From positions 44,179,131 to 44,243,130 of the forward strand of contig OX359247.1 of the NCBI GenBank assembly GCA_947179485.1: a stretch of DNA of 64,000 nt, in the 5' to 3' direction. The position numbers were made by a program, and so were the translations under genes. Under the pieces are notes generated by a model. The model made no database searches, had not been told where the DNA came from, and worked only from the letters and a program-made list of their open reading frames with translations. The DNA comes from Allacma fusca (Eukaryota; Arthropoda; Collembola; Symphypleona; Sminthuridae). Positions 12,901-25,169 of the stretch are shown in pieces (within the stretch, counting starts at the first letter, position 1; each line of letters begins with the position of its first letter).

Positions 12901-14472
12901 ATTTCATTCTAGTTTGATTACCACCCTGGGTCCCACAAAAGATGAAGTCAAGTTCAAACTTTCTAATCAAACTTAAAAATCATTCCAGTTTAAGGTCAAT
13001 ATTTGACCTGAAAATTCCCAAGTCAAGACCAGATATCCTTTGAAGTACAAGTTTTTTTTTCGTGGAGTACCATTTGTGCATCCAGACTCGATTATAGCTC
13101 TGGTCATTGTATTGGAAAGAAGAGGAATAACTCTTGACGGAATCTCATTACACACCTACTTGTATAGATTGTTTTGCCCCAATAAGTCCACCCATACGCA
13201 CATATACTCCCCTGCATACATATTAAATTCTGGGGAAGACTATTGGAACTGTAGGATAGGAATTTGTAGGAGCGGAAAAAGAGCTTTTGAGCTTTCCTCA
13301 AAGTATGGATTTGGGTGCGAGCTTTATGCATTATGCATTTCTGGAATTACTATCATCAAGTACATGTTTTGTATGCTGCGTCACACAATATTTTCCTATT
13401 TCCTTCCTTTCAGTCCCTTCTTCTTCCCTTCCTCGCCGCTCCCACAAAAACCAATTGAGAATCTGGGAAAATCCCTGGAAAACACTAAAAATTCCCAGTA
13501 CTCTTTATATTTAGGGAACCCAACACTCGCAAAAAATTTAATGCATAAATTCAATGGAACTAAATACCTCATCGTTTATTCCCTCTACAAGATTTCAGTT
13601 TAAAAACTTTTATATGTAAACAACATTTTACAATCTACCCGCCTCAACTTGTTTTTTCTCCTCCTAATTTCCCTCCGAACCAAAATACTTTAAATTGTCG
13701 TAATAAAAATTTACTTGACAATTTTTCTATAAACCAGAAAATGTTTTTAAATTTTGGCGCCTTTTCTCGAATTTTATTTTCCCCTATTTGACAGTCAAAT
13801 TCCATAATCCACCTAAAATTTCCCAGAATTTCACATTCAATAATTCCCCATTTAAATTTTATATTCATAAAAAAGCATCAACTTCAAAAACAAAATTTAA
13901 ATTTCCCGCTTCTCTAAAAAAAATGTCATTTTATTTTTAAAAATCTATTATTTTATTCCCCCAGTCTCAACGCCACTCAGAATAATTTCCAGCAAGCCGC
14001 ACTTCCTACTATAGTAAAATTCTCCTAAACATAATTATGCATACGCAAAGAGCGAGGACAAAATATCTCAACGCTATTAAATGCTTTTAATAAAACTCCC
14101 ATACGGTAATGACTAAATCCAGTATTTTCCAGTTTTAAAACGAGTCTCTAAAAATACTTGATTTTTTTAAAGAGGGGAAAATTAATGAAGCCTTTGATAA
14201 AGTATAGTAGTGAATTTACCGCAAAGGAATTTCCCGATTACAGATGACAATCATTGGATTCATGCTGAACTGTCCACTTAGCATTTTAATTGACTCTTGT
14301 GGAGCAACCCTAATCCTTTTAGCACATCTGTCAAAAGACTCCCTCCTTATCATCATCTCATCATCGGCCCTCATCTCCACACTTTATCCCTTCACACGCT
14401 CTTCTGGCCCAAAATGCAAAAAATTAATAAATACAAAAAAAATATGTAACTCTTCTACATATCATCTGTCTA

Positions 14473-14543
14473 CAGTAAAGTCCCGATATAACAGACCCCC
14501 TAAAAAAATTTTTCAGGGGGTCCGTTATATCCCCAGCCCACTG
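14473..14543. mobile_element. 71-bp palindromic element, pogo/mariner-like micro-MITE
   Basis: It begins CAGT and ends ACTG, flanked by TA on both sides (14471-14472 and 14544-14545), the target-site duplication of Tc1/mariner elements. A near-perfect inner stem, gatataacagaccccct against agggggtccgttatatc (16 of 17), flanks an A/T loop. There is no room for a transposase. Assignment to the pogo/Tigger branch rests on CAGT ends and the TATAACGGA motif; the superfamily is fairly likely, the branch is inference. Confidence 0.7.
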
Positions 14544-15164
14544 TATATAATTATATTACTTATTACAATTCCAACGGAAAAAATCCCAAAAATATTTGAC
14601 TCCTCTCAGAAGGGGGTCCAGGCTAGGGAGCCTCCACTGTAGTAATATTTACAAGGACAGTATTCAAAAACGAAGCTCACCACACAATGAGTGACTGCTC
14701 CAAAAAGCTCATCCTCTCCGATAACATTGAAGATATCAAAAGTCTAAGAATATTTTTACAAGACTTGAGATTTAAATGTGAGGACGTCAGGAGTTGACCT
14801 TTTAAAGCTCTGCTTGGACATTCTGGGTCAATTCCCCATTAATTAAATTTTTATTGGGGTTTAAAAGATTGAGGAAATGACTCTTGGGATTTGTGATTAT
14901 TTTTATCTTGTTTTTTTTTGTGTGTATATCATTAAGTTTGGGGAAGAAGAACAAAACACGCGTCAATTACCCTCATGATCATGTGAGTCGTCATGTGATG
15001 TCCGTTATAGGGAGACTCTCCTGTATGACCATTGTAGGGAGTGGAGGTTGTGTATGAATTTTATGGAGTTGAAGATAAGGCTTGGCTCTCTGTTGTGAGA
15101 AGGTCGGAGAGTGATGAGGCTACTCTCAAGAGCTACTGGAGTCAGTGCTGAGTGTGCCTCTGTA

Positions 15165-15361
15165 CAGTGGACTGTCTTTTATGGAAGCGATATTTGAAAG
15201 CATAGAGCGTAAATTCTTGGATGCTAAATGCTAAATGAGAAATGTCAAATAAGAAATTTTGGTATTCGGGGCAAAAATTACCATTGGGTTAAATGGGGAA
15301 AGGGGGAGTTATTTTTGAGACGGTTTTTTATTAGGGAGATTGTAATAGGGAGGGGACACTG
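15165..15361. mobile_element. Possible older element of the same type
   Basis: CAGTGGACTGTC begins here after TA, and GGGGACACTG ends here before TA, 197 bp in all. The ends agree for CAGTG only and then weakly, so this may be a decayed copy or chance. The stretch 15001-15025 (tccgttatagggagactctc then ctgta) resembles a lone right end of the family. Confidence 0.3.
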
Positions 15362-15395
15362 TATGAGGGGTACACTGGTAAAAACTGCTTCTGCT

Positions 15396-15396
<1 letters not shown>

Positions 15397-15443
<47 letters not shown>
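15397..15443. repeat. (CA)n microsatellite
   Basis: About 23 uninterrupted CA units followed by a short CTA run. Confidence 0.98.
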
Positions 15444-15445
<2 letters not shown>

Positions 15446-15904
15446 CTACTATTATGCACGCTGTCTGCCTATAGGAGCTGAGGAGAGGGACTCGCGCTTA
15501 GTCTCTGAATGTGTCTCCTCCAAGTGATCGATAGAGCCTAGCTTTCCCCTATGATGCACATAGTCTCGCTCCTTATATGTGGACGTACATATGGGATAAT
15601 ACTTCATAGACAGTATTTACATCCACATTGAGAGTAAAGAGCACTTCCGAATTTACGTACAGAGTGAGGCTCGGGAAGGGCGAGTATACTCCGACCTTCT
15701 CAATGTTTAATTCTCGAGTGTTGGGGTGAAGAGGCAAAAGGAGGTAGGTGTAGCCTGGACAAGAGCAAAAGGGGCCATTTACAATTACGATAAAAGCAAA
15801 CTCGTGTACAAGTAAACTATAAGCATTCCGTACAGCACACAAGGAAAAATATTCTAGGTACTTGACCCAAATGACAATTAGCACTTGGCTCATTTTCCCT
15901 TTTA

Positions 15905-16701
15905 GTGACAATGCATTTAGACCCTTTTGACTTTAGGCAAAAAATCTACCTGGGATGTTTTTCCAATTGAGCCATTTGTTTTGGAAGTCTTTGACATTTG
16001 GGCTTTCAATTCTACTGAATTTAGAACATTTTGCTTTCAATTTTTAAATATTTACAACATTTTGCGATAAGTTGGAGAAACACTTTTTGCTTTCAATTTG
16101 TAAATATTTACAACATTTTGCGATTAGTTGGAGAAACACTTTTTGCTTTCAATTTTGGTAGCACTTTTGATTTCAACTGTTAAAGTATTTAGACCATTTT
16201 GCATTTAATTGTTGAACTTTGTAGAACTTTTTTTTTAATTTTTGAATCATTTGGACCAATTTGTATTTAATTGTTGTAGCATTTAGACCAATTTGCTTTC
16301 TCCAAGAATCATTTTTGTTAGACCATTTTGCTTTCAAGTGCTAAAGCATTTGGAACATTTCAATTTTAATTGTGAAAGCATTTAAAACATTTTGCAGTTA
16401 ATTTTGAAAGCATTTAGAACATTTTGCATTTAATTTTTAAAGCATTTAGAACATTTTGCATTTAATTTTTAAAGCATTTAAAACATTTTGCATTTAGAAC
16501 ATTTTGTATTTAGAACATTTTGCATTTAGAACATTTTGCATTTAGAACATTTTGCATTTAGAACATGTTGCATTTAGAACATTTTGCATTTAGAACATTT
16601 TGCATTTAGAACATTTTGCATTTAGAACATTTTGCATTTAGAACATTTTGCATTTAGAACATGTTGCATTTAGAACATTTTGCATTTAGAACATTTTGCA
16701 A
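15905..16701. repeat. Minisatellite family X, forward orientation; dense 16 bp array at its 3' end
   Basis: From about 16487 to 16701 the 16-bp unit catttagaacattttg repeats about 13 times with few changes. Before it are older variants with longer spacing and accattttgcttt cores. The reverse complement of the same core appears at 25.98-26.41 kb. Confidence 0.93.
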
Positions 16702-16739
16702 TTAATTTTCAAATAATTTAGCCCGTTTTGATTTGCTAT

Positions 16740-17335
16740 TCGGGAGGAGTACATCCAGTGGGTTTTGCCCCTCCACGGACGATAGCCAGCGTACGTGTGG
16801 ATATATGTAAATGGATGGATGTATGAGGAGAGTGCATACTACGTGCAAAAGGGTCTATATATGTGAGGAAGTGTGAGAGGAGGGAACGTGAGCCGTAGAA
16901 GAGCGGAGTGGAGCACTGCCGGGAGTGAGCCAGGGTTAGGGAGGAATTTTCGGGAGGTTCTCATGAAAATTTCGGGAGGAAATGACTGTTCTCTCTCTCT
17001 CTCTTCTGCTGCTCCTCCAGCTCCTTCAAACCGTCTCGCGTCCTCCACACACGTAAAAAACACAATCTCCCTAACATTGTCGCAGGTGGTCTTACTAGTA
17101 CAACAGGGCTCACTCACGAGTCTAAACCCACAAGCAAAAGTCATCTGCTCTAGTTCAACACTCACACACGGACTCACACGCCTTTAATCTTTTACTACAC
17201 ACACAGTCTCCCAGTGCATATATTACGAGCCAAAGGATTCTCTCACAAGAAAAATTTTTCTCTCACACACACACACACACAAACACACACAGTCACGTAA
17301 GCCAAAGGCGTATGTATGGCCGGAGTTGAGTGAGT
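16740..17335 (+). promoter_or_regulatory. GC-richer block with TATA-like start and short ATG-donor: possible internal promoter
   Basis: After the AT-rich array ending at 16701 the composition changes sharply. A TATATAT-like sequence at 16856-16862 is followed by about 450 bp of GC- and CT-rich leader-like sequence. At 17316 a short frame ATG GCC GGA GTT GA meets gtgagt (17330) in phase 2, matching exon 2, which would add a five-residue N-terminus MAGVE to HGDD. The composition shift is seen; promoter function is inference. Two other frames through the block (16873 + and 17177 -) have no supporting features. Confidence 0.2.
17263..17290. repeat. (CA)n microsatellite, interrupted
   Basis: Short CA run with one AA interruption inside the GC-richer block. 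Confidence 0.9.
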
Positions 17336-18550
17336 GTGCGGGAAAAAATTCTCCGTTCAATTTCAATCAAAAGCCGTACACAGTCCTACGACGCAATTCA
17401 GTACACATCAAGCCCTGTGAGTTCTCAGTGAACGAGTGTCTTCTTAACGGAATTCCCTCTAATTTGGTCAAAATCATCAAATTCTCTCCTCTATTTTCAA
17501 AAACTTGGCGCTCTTTAATATTTTACTCAAATTGGAATCCCAAGGATTCAGAAGGAATCGCCAGATATCAGGGATTTCAAATATTACCGCGGTTTCGAAA
17601 ATTTTGGTCGATGCAAATTTTTGCATCGGACACAATTCCCAGTTTAAATTGTTATCTTTCCATGTTTTTGTTTTGCGAAGGAAATCAGATTTTACGAAAA
17701 GCTCCTCCTGCCAATTCGGACACTCACATCGATGCAAAATCGAAATTTGTTACTATTTCAAAATTTTGGTGATAGACAACAATTTTCTTGGAAGTGACAG
17801 GATTGAAGTTGTTTTTTTTTTGGAAAATTTTGAGATTTTTGATACAACGAAATGGGGCGGGAAGGTGTTTTTACTAAATTCAGGAATTAGGGGCAATTTT
17901 TTTGAGGAAAATTTAAATTGCGGGAAATTTTATCCGGGTGATAAAATTTTTTTCTGGGGGGATTTACGGGGGATGTGCTAAAAATAATGGTGAATATTTT
18001 TGTTGATCCTTGGGTGTGAGAGCCAATGAGCGGGATGGGAGTGCTCCGTATAGGAAATAATTAAAGCAACCTATAATATCAATTAACATTATGACTGTGG
18101 AAATGTATTCACGTGAGGAGTCATAATAATATGTCTGGTAAAGCGTCGCGTGATCCCCGGCCCATTTGCACATGTAATTGTAATTGGGCTCCGACTCCAT
18201 AACAAAATACGTGCCAGTCCTTATCCTCAGCTCACATCTACCACGTTTGTTTGTTTCCCCTGGTCTCTCGATTTTTCCAACGGAAGTCTCCTCTGACGAT
18301 GGTGCAGTGACCGTGAATATTCCCCAATACATTGGGAAAACAATAGAAAATTAAACATGTTCAAAATCACCAGAGCAATTTTACAACGGCATGGTTTTTG
18401 ACACACTGACGCGTGACGACGACGCCCGTAAAATTTTAAGCGTTCCTCTCACAGGACAAATATGCGGCGTCGTAGCTACTCCAGACTAATTCAAAAAATG
18501 TGGATTATTATTAAATGAGAATATTAGTGCTTGTCAAAATGATTTGAAAA

Positions 18551-18925
18551 TTTTACCTGAGTTACAGAAGGTTATACAATTTCACATGCGTTACAAAAGT
18601 TTATAAAATTTTACCTGAGTTAAAAAGGGTTTGCAAATTTTCCTTGGGGATAAAACAAAGTAAAAATTTTGTATCTGTCAAAAGTTGACTAAATTGTGAA
18701 CCCGCGTCAAAAACAGAAGAAAAGTTTTAACCTGCGTCACAAACAGTAAAAATTTGAACCTGCGTCAAAAACAGTAAAAATGTTAACCTGCGTCACAAAC
18801 AGTAAAAATTTTAACCTGCGCCACAAACAGTAAAAATTTTAATCTGCGTTAAAAACAGTAAAAATTTTAACCTGCGTCAAAAACAGTAAAAATTTTAACC
18901 TGCTTCAAAAAGAGGTTGAAAACAT
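18551..18925. repeat. Minisatellite, 28 bp unit, with diverged 5' half
   Basis: Unit gcgtcaaaaacagtaaaaat then tttaacct, about seven good copies from 18710. The preceding 150 bp carry older versions with cctgagtt in place of cctgcgtc, and stray units continue to about 19150. Confidence 0.9.
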
Positions 18926-19348
18926 TTACACCTGTGAAAATGCGCCGTAAAATTTACAACGGGGTGAAAACTGCCATAGAATTTTTGAAAGTGTTAAAAA
19001 TCCGTTAATATTTTGTACCTGCGTCAAAAATGGGAAAACAATCTCTTTTCTTGTAAATGAAAATGACTTAAAATTACACCATTGAAAAAATGGGGTGGAT
19101 AAATTTGTGTCCGCAAATTCTACATTGCTGTAAAAATTGTTACCAGCGTTTGAAAATGGTGTAGAAATAATACCGGACCCAAAGTAAAAAAACATTATCT
19201 TCCCTCTGGAAAAATTTGTCCCCAATTTTTCCGGAACATTTGGATTTTTTGGGGTAAAGTTGCAAGGATAAAAATTGTCATCCTGGATCTGATATCAGCA
19301 GAGAGTGGTGGTGTGAATACCTTGCCCTTGTATAAGCGGTGCCGGAAG

Positions 19349-19551
19349 ATGTCTGTGACGGATGTGAGGATTTGTGGGGGTGGGGGTGAGGGCGGAGGGG
19401 GAGGGCATGGAGGGGAAAAGGGCTCAGGGGGGAATGTAGGACCTGGAAGCAAACTCCCTCGCACTCTTAGCACCTCCGTCCTCAGAATCAAACATCGAAG
19501 CTCCTTTTGGGAAAAATTTGGGGCTGATGAGAGCTTGATCAAAAGGGAACC
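19349..19551 (+). CDS. Candidate alternative 5' exon: Gly-rich N-terminus joining exon 2
   Basis: From ATG 19349 the frame runs 67 codons plus two bases to AACC|gtaagt, a consensus donor in phase 2, which is the phase exon 2 needs (CC+A gives Pro before HGDDLIV). The peptide begins MSVTDVRICGG, continues through a Gly/Glu/His-rich run, then KLPRTLSTSVLRIKHRSSFW and EKFGADESLIKREP. PRTLS and HRSS resemble basic-directed Ser/Thr kinase sites. A product would carry only the second half of UCR1 and lack the RRES kinase site of exon 1. The frame is also open upstream to at least 19268, so an internal exon with an acceptor near 19300 (atcagcag) is an alternative. GC content is clearly higher than in the flanking minisatellites. 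Confidence 0.5.
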
Positions 19552-20483
19552 GTAAGTTTGACAATTATCACCCTATTTTGAGAACTTCGGGAAAAAACAT
19601 TTTTGCTTAATATGTTTAAGGGTTTCGGGAAAACATTTGCACTTTGATGTTGCAAACACTGGAAAATATTTTCCCGGAGTGTTTGCAAGGTTATGGGGAA
19701 AATTCACTATTTTTTAAGGGTTTCGGGGGAAATTTTGCAGTGCGCATTCTATTTTAGGGTGTTGAGGGTAGAAAAGTTGAGCAAATCTTGGACGCAGAAT
19801 TTAAAGTGGGAAATAAAGGGCAAAGTGTGGTCATTATATTTGACACCGATTGGATATGCCTAAATTTTATACACCTCTGGGTTGCAATTAAGGAGGGAGT
19901 GTTTTTATAGGAAAATGTCTATATTGGACGTATATATGTATTTATATGTGCAATTTGGAGTAGAGACTGATTTGAGAAAAGTTTAACGAGGAAAAGTTTC
20001 TGAGATCTTCTGGAGTAGTTAAAAGGCCAAGGAAGCGGGATTTGGGGGAACAGGAGTTGAGAGAGAAAAGAGAGAATGAAGAAGTCGTTTTTGGGGAAAG
20101 TTCAGTGAAAAATCACACTCGTTAAAATTAGGAGTAAATTCAATAAGAAATTCATTCCCTTACTTACTCTGAGTCTTTTGTTCCTTTATTTCTTTGGAAC
20201 AATTTCTTTTGTACACAGTGGGATTCAATGGGGGGATTTAAAAGTGGACTGGGGCTGTGATCAAGTTCAAATGAGTTTGGATGATTGGGAAATTTAGGGT
20301 CTAAGATGATTGCTGGAGGGATTTCCAATTTTCACAAATTTAGTAGTTGTCAAAACTGAGGTTGGGGTATGTTTGAATCATGTCAATATTACTTAAGTAT
20401 CGGTCGTAGATGGACTTGGGTAATTTAAGTTTTAGATAAAATTCAAGTTTTAGATTAATTTGGAGTTTCAAGCAGGTAGAATT

Positions 20484-20715
20484 CAAGTATCAGGTCATTT
20501 TCAAGTACCAGGTCATTTTCAAATACCAGGTCATTTTCAAGTATCAGGTCATTTTCAAGTATCAGGTCATTTTCAAGTATCAGGTCATTTTCAAGTATCA
20601 GGTCATTTTCAAGTATCAGGTCAAATTCAAGTATCAGGTCATTTTCAAGTATCAGGTCATTTTCAAGTATCAGGTCATTTTAGAGTATCAGGTCAAATTC
20701 AAGTATTAGGTCGTG
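20484..20715. repeat. Minisatellite, 18 bp unit, about 12 copies
   Basis: Unit tcaagtatcaggtcattt. As 18 is divisible by three, the + strand reads as a six-residue repeat (SGHFQV) through 20460-20720; this frame begins without an ATG and has no gene-like flanks. Confidence 0.95.
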
Positions 20716-22964
20716 TTTAAATATCATTTCAAATTCAAAAACCAGGTCAAATTTGACCTTATTTTTGTAAAATTCTAGAACACTTTTAAGTCTTAAGGAA
20801 TTTTCGAGTGTCCAGTCTCAAGATTCATTTCAAGTTTAACGTTAAAAGCTGAAGTTCAAGATCTTAGGTTGTAATACGTTCATACTTGGCTATTCCCCTC
20901 AGAGTTTCCCAACCCTGCGCACCCCCAAAAGTCAAACTCCAAGTTTGACCTACGACTATTAAATTACTCAAATCCAAGTGAAGTTTGTCCATAAGATAAA
21001 ATTAGTTTAACCCGAACGAATCTCTGCCCCTACTCCTTTGAAGAAAAATAATCCGTGAAAATGAACTTGTGTATGGATGGGATTGAGGATGGGAGTTTTG
21101 CATTAGATTATTTATTGTGTGTGTTAAATGGGCGAAAGAAAGAAGAACTTTTTGTAAATTCGTTCGTATTAAGTTGCTGGGCGGAAGACCCATATGTACA
21201 CCCTCGTATTTGATACAAATGATCATCCCAATACTTATACACTCTACACTCCCTTTATACACGAAATGATGATGACGCCCCGGCATGAGCCATCCCCACT
21301 TGTTCTCCCTTGTCTTTTGAGCACTGCACGAGTCAAGTATTTTTTTCCCTTATATTTCCCTCACATACACAAAAGTTCAGCCCTTTTCCAAGTCTATACT
21401 CAACATCAAGCGTTTTTAGGGTCCTAGCTCGCGCCAACTTTCTACGTCATTGAGTTATCTCAAGGGTGGATAAAAACAGTTTTGAGTATGGGAAAAAATA
21501 GCAAAGGGCGAGTTGACTCTGATTTTAATGAGCAACTCAAGAATTATCAACCAGGAATGTCCATTAAAATTTACGGCCCATAAAAAATCCCCTATACAAT
21601 GTCATAATACACAAAAAAGTCTACGAGGATAAAATACCTCGAAAATTCTAAAACTAACGATTTATTCCTTTAAATTTCCCGCTTAGTTTCAAAATTCCCG
21701 CGGATTTTAACTTTAAATTTCTTTTTTCAATGTCGGCCCCGTTAAATAAATTTACCTCAAAAATTAATTTAAAATTCCCGACCGAAAACCTCCACATTCT
21801 ATTTTATGAGCAACCTTGGATTTTGTCTGTGTTGAGGACGCCATCAAATCCCATGTAAATAAATGATTTCTGGAAAATGTGAGATGAGCTGAAATTCAAT
21901 TTATTTTTACATTTTTCAACTCCGAAAATAAATTTTGATGACTGGGGCAGAAATCCGAGTCATTTGAGACAGATCTGGCGGCCATTGCCAAGAGAAAAGC
22001 TTTTTTTGTGTTGTCACGAGGAAAAACGACACATGCTAATAATTTTGTTTACGAGCGTCTCAATGGATGTACTTTTTGTGAATTGGAAGGAAAAGGAAGG
22101 AGAACGATATCCATCAAGTAGGGAAAAAAATCCAAACAGACTTCGTGGGATGAAAAGGAGCCATTGAGTAAATTACAGAGTCATTGAAAGCCTCAAAAAC
22201 ATTGTTCATTGCTTTTCTCCAGCCAGAAATTCTACATAGGACCAACACATGTATGTACATATGGATGCAAATGATAAACAACATTCGCGTATATGTATCA
22301 AGGACGGGCCTATATATAGCTCTTGCAAAATAAAATTAGTATCTCACAGTCAGGGGCTAAGAAGCAAATTCAACAATTTTACAAGGTTGTTGGAAACAAC
22401 TGTAGACAAAAAATTCTGAAAAATTCTTATGCTAGGAATCATTTTATAAATAAAAAAAAATTTTAACACTTTTTTAAGAATAAAATTTTTAAGTAAAAAT
22501 TTACAGTTTAGTTTTCAAATTTACTCTGAAGCAAATTTACATTGTGGTTTATGAGAAGGATTTTTATTTAAAAAATTAAGGGTATTTCTGGTTCTGTGAA
22601 TAGGGGCTGAAAAAGGGGCTGAGGGGAAAAAAGGGGATATGAATGTCTCAAATATTTCAATATAATTCCACCTTTCAGTGGGCTAACAAATGGATTGAAA
22701 TTTTCCATTGTGCTATTTTCCCCGGCCCTGTTTCCTCTTCCCTTTTCAAAGCGAGCGGGAATTTTCAATGGGAATTCGGAAGGAAACAATGAGGAGATCT
22801 TTCAATGGAAATTCCTCGATTCAATGGAGACTCAGGGGAGAATTCTAATCTAAAGATGTTTTCACATGCAAAACTTGGGCCAATTATTTCACAATGTGAT
22901 TCTAAATGGGTATCTCATGGAATGGGGTTGTCAAGTTTCTAGTGGGACTTGAATTACTGGGATT

Positions 22965-23765
22965 TAGAAAAATTGAAACAAGTAAATATTTTTTTGACTT
23001 GAACTTGAACCTGGAAAATTTACTTGAAATTGAAGTAAAACTGTAAATTAATTTGAACTTGAACTTTGAAATGGGAACTAGAACAATTATTTGAACTGAA
23101 TACGGAAGATTTACCTAAACTTGAACTTGAACCTGTAAAATTTACCTGAACTTCAACTTTAACCTCCGAAATTTACCTTGAACTTGCTCCCGAAAAACAT
23201 CCCTGACCTGGAACTTAAAACTGTAAAAGGTTTTGGAACTTGAACTCGAAATGGTAGCTGGAAAATTTACCTGAACTTGAATTTGAAAATGCAAACGTTA
23301 GCAGCTTAATTTGAACTTTAAACTACAAAATTTGCATGTTGTGAGATTGAAAAGTTCACTTGAGTTAGAACTTAGTTGCAAAATTTACTTGAACTTGAAC
23401 TTGAAATAGGAACTGAAAAATTTACCTGAACTTGAACTTGAAATAGGAACTGAAAAATTTACCTGAACTTGAACTTGAAATAGGAACTGAAAAATTTACC
23501 TGAACTTGAACTTGAAATAGGAACTGAAAAATTTACCTGAACTTGAACTTGAAATAGGAACTGAAAAATTTACCTGAACTTGAACTTGAAATAGGAACTG
23601 AAAAATTTACCTGAACTTGAACTTGAAATAGGAACTGAAAAAGTTACCTGAACTTGAACTTGAAATAGGAACTGAAAAAGTTACCTGAACTTGAACTTGA
23701 AATAGTAACTAAAAAATTTACTTGAACCTGAACTCGAAATAGTAACTGGAAAATTTAAGCCAAAT
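22965..23765. repeat. Minisatellite, 37 bp unit, about nine good copies plus diverged 5' part
   Basis: Good copies run from about 23385 to 23760; aaatagg recurs at 23404, 23441 and every 37 bp after. The core gaacttgaactt is the reverse complement of aagttcaagttc in the 12.5-12.9 kb array. Older copies start near 22965. Confidence 0.93.
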
Positions 23766-24980
23766 TGAAATTGAAAATGTAAAGGTTAGCTGAACTTGAA
23801 CTTCAACCTACAAAATTTGGATGTACTTGAAATAAAAAAAATCCCCTAGAGTTAAAATTTAATCTACAAAATGCACTTGAGCTGAAACCCCAACATTTGC
23901 CTGAAAACAAACTCCAGCAGCACTAAATTGAAACAAAATTACTCAAATTACCTGAAACTACAAGTTCAACTACAAACTCGTACCAGTCAAGTTCCTCACT
24001 ACTATAATCCCCTAATTAGGTAATTCCCCAAATTATTTATACATTAGAACCAAACATGTAGCATGATTTTCAAGAACCGTTTCGGCTCCAATTAATTAAG
24101 CATGAGAACTTGTATGTAAGCAAATGGAGCGGAGGTACAGGCTCAATCAATGCATCATCCAATGACAGGTCCCAAGGCTCCATTGGGACCTTGTCATCTG
24201 GATGAGATAGTCCCTGCATATAAAAGCACATGGACCCATATGTATGTACGTCCATATCTATATATTTTTGATTAGGTGAATAGTAATGAAACAGGAGCCA
24301 AATACGTCAGACTGCGTCACTGAATTCCCCAAACCACTTACGACTTACACATTATCCCGAAAACATTCCTCTTCTGCGGTTCCTTATTCCATCAACTTCC
24401 TTTTCCATTAATCTAACCCACACGATACACCAGGTCCTTTACACAGAGTCCCACAAATATTTTCACTACCCATAACTCATACTACTTTAACAATAATAAA
24501 ATATTAAATTTTTGCATTAATCTTCTCTTAAAATTTTACCACCGAATTTGACCCACCCCTAAATTTTCCCCCTAGCCATTTTTCTAATTCATGCCGTAGA
24601 TGCGATACCAGGTTAAATTGCTAAATTGCCCTCATAAGAACCAGCCCTCACAAACGGATTCTCATATTTGCACAAAAGTGTACTCCATATTTGATCGAAA
24701 TATTTAAATTTCCCGCATTTATATCCTCAAACGCATCCTTAATAACCACTCTGTTTCAAATTTTTTTAAAATAATGCCATTCTTCAGAATTATTTTCCAA
24801 AAAAGATCTTTGGATAAATTTTCTATTACATACGCATATCATAGACATACAACGTTAAAATTCATGCCAATGGTTTGGATCCCTGCTTTAAAATTTTCCC
24901 GCGTAAAAATGTTGCACTTTCCCAGGACATTTTTTTTTATCGGAGTAAAAAATAATAAATTTTCTGAATTTTGTTCCCAG

Positions 24981-25082
24981 ACATGGAGATGACCTTATTG
25001 TGACCCCTTTCGCGCAAATTCTCGCCAGTCTCAGAAGCGTCCGGAATAATTACATCACCCTCACCCAAGTCTCGACGCATCG
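24981..25082 (+). CDS. dnc: PDE4/dunce exon 2: second half of UCR1
   Basis: Acceptor ttcccag, donor CG|gtaagt. Phase 2 in, phase 2 out. It encodes [20 protein letters not shown] followed by RNN and a variable tail ending STH. This is the part of UCR1 that, in mammalian PDE4, contacts UCR2 in the autoinhibited dimer. The 102-bp exon follows an 18.4 kb intron and is succeeded by a 3 kb intron. It sits between two arrays of the same minisatellite family in opposite orientation (15.9-16.7 kb and 26.0-26.4 kb). A candidate alternative first exon (25170-25293) starts 87 bp after its donor, and another (19349-19551) would splice into it in phase. Confidence 0.97.
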
Positions 25083-25169
25083 GTAAGTATTTTCAAATTT
25101 TCAAATTTCCCGCCCTTTTTATTCCTACAATTTTTCCTAATAGAATAATTTTATTATGTAAACTTGGAC

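Larger units (their letters stand above)
6541..24980. other. Intron 1 of the window (18.4 kb)
   Basis: It interrupts UCR1. It holds nine minisatellite arrays, one CA microsatellite over 40 bp, a 71-bp palindromic element at 14473-14543, the possible promoter block at 16740-17335 and the candidate 5' exon at 19349-19551. The stretches between these (for example 7670-9580, 13000-14470, 21430-22960, 23770-24980) show only AT-rich sequence, ATAC/TATG-type motifs and scattered TIR-like fragments. Confidence 0.85.

Noticed and set aside
13040-13603. 187-codon + strand frame
   Set aside because: It begins at TTG; no ATG occurs in its first half, no family is recognisable, and no splice site pair fits it to the gene.
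20460-20720. 86-codon frame of SGHFQV repeats
   Set aside because: Produced by an 18-bp tandem repeat; no ATG and no gene-like flanks.
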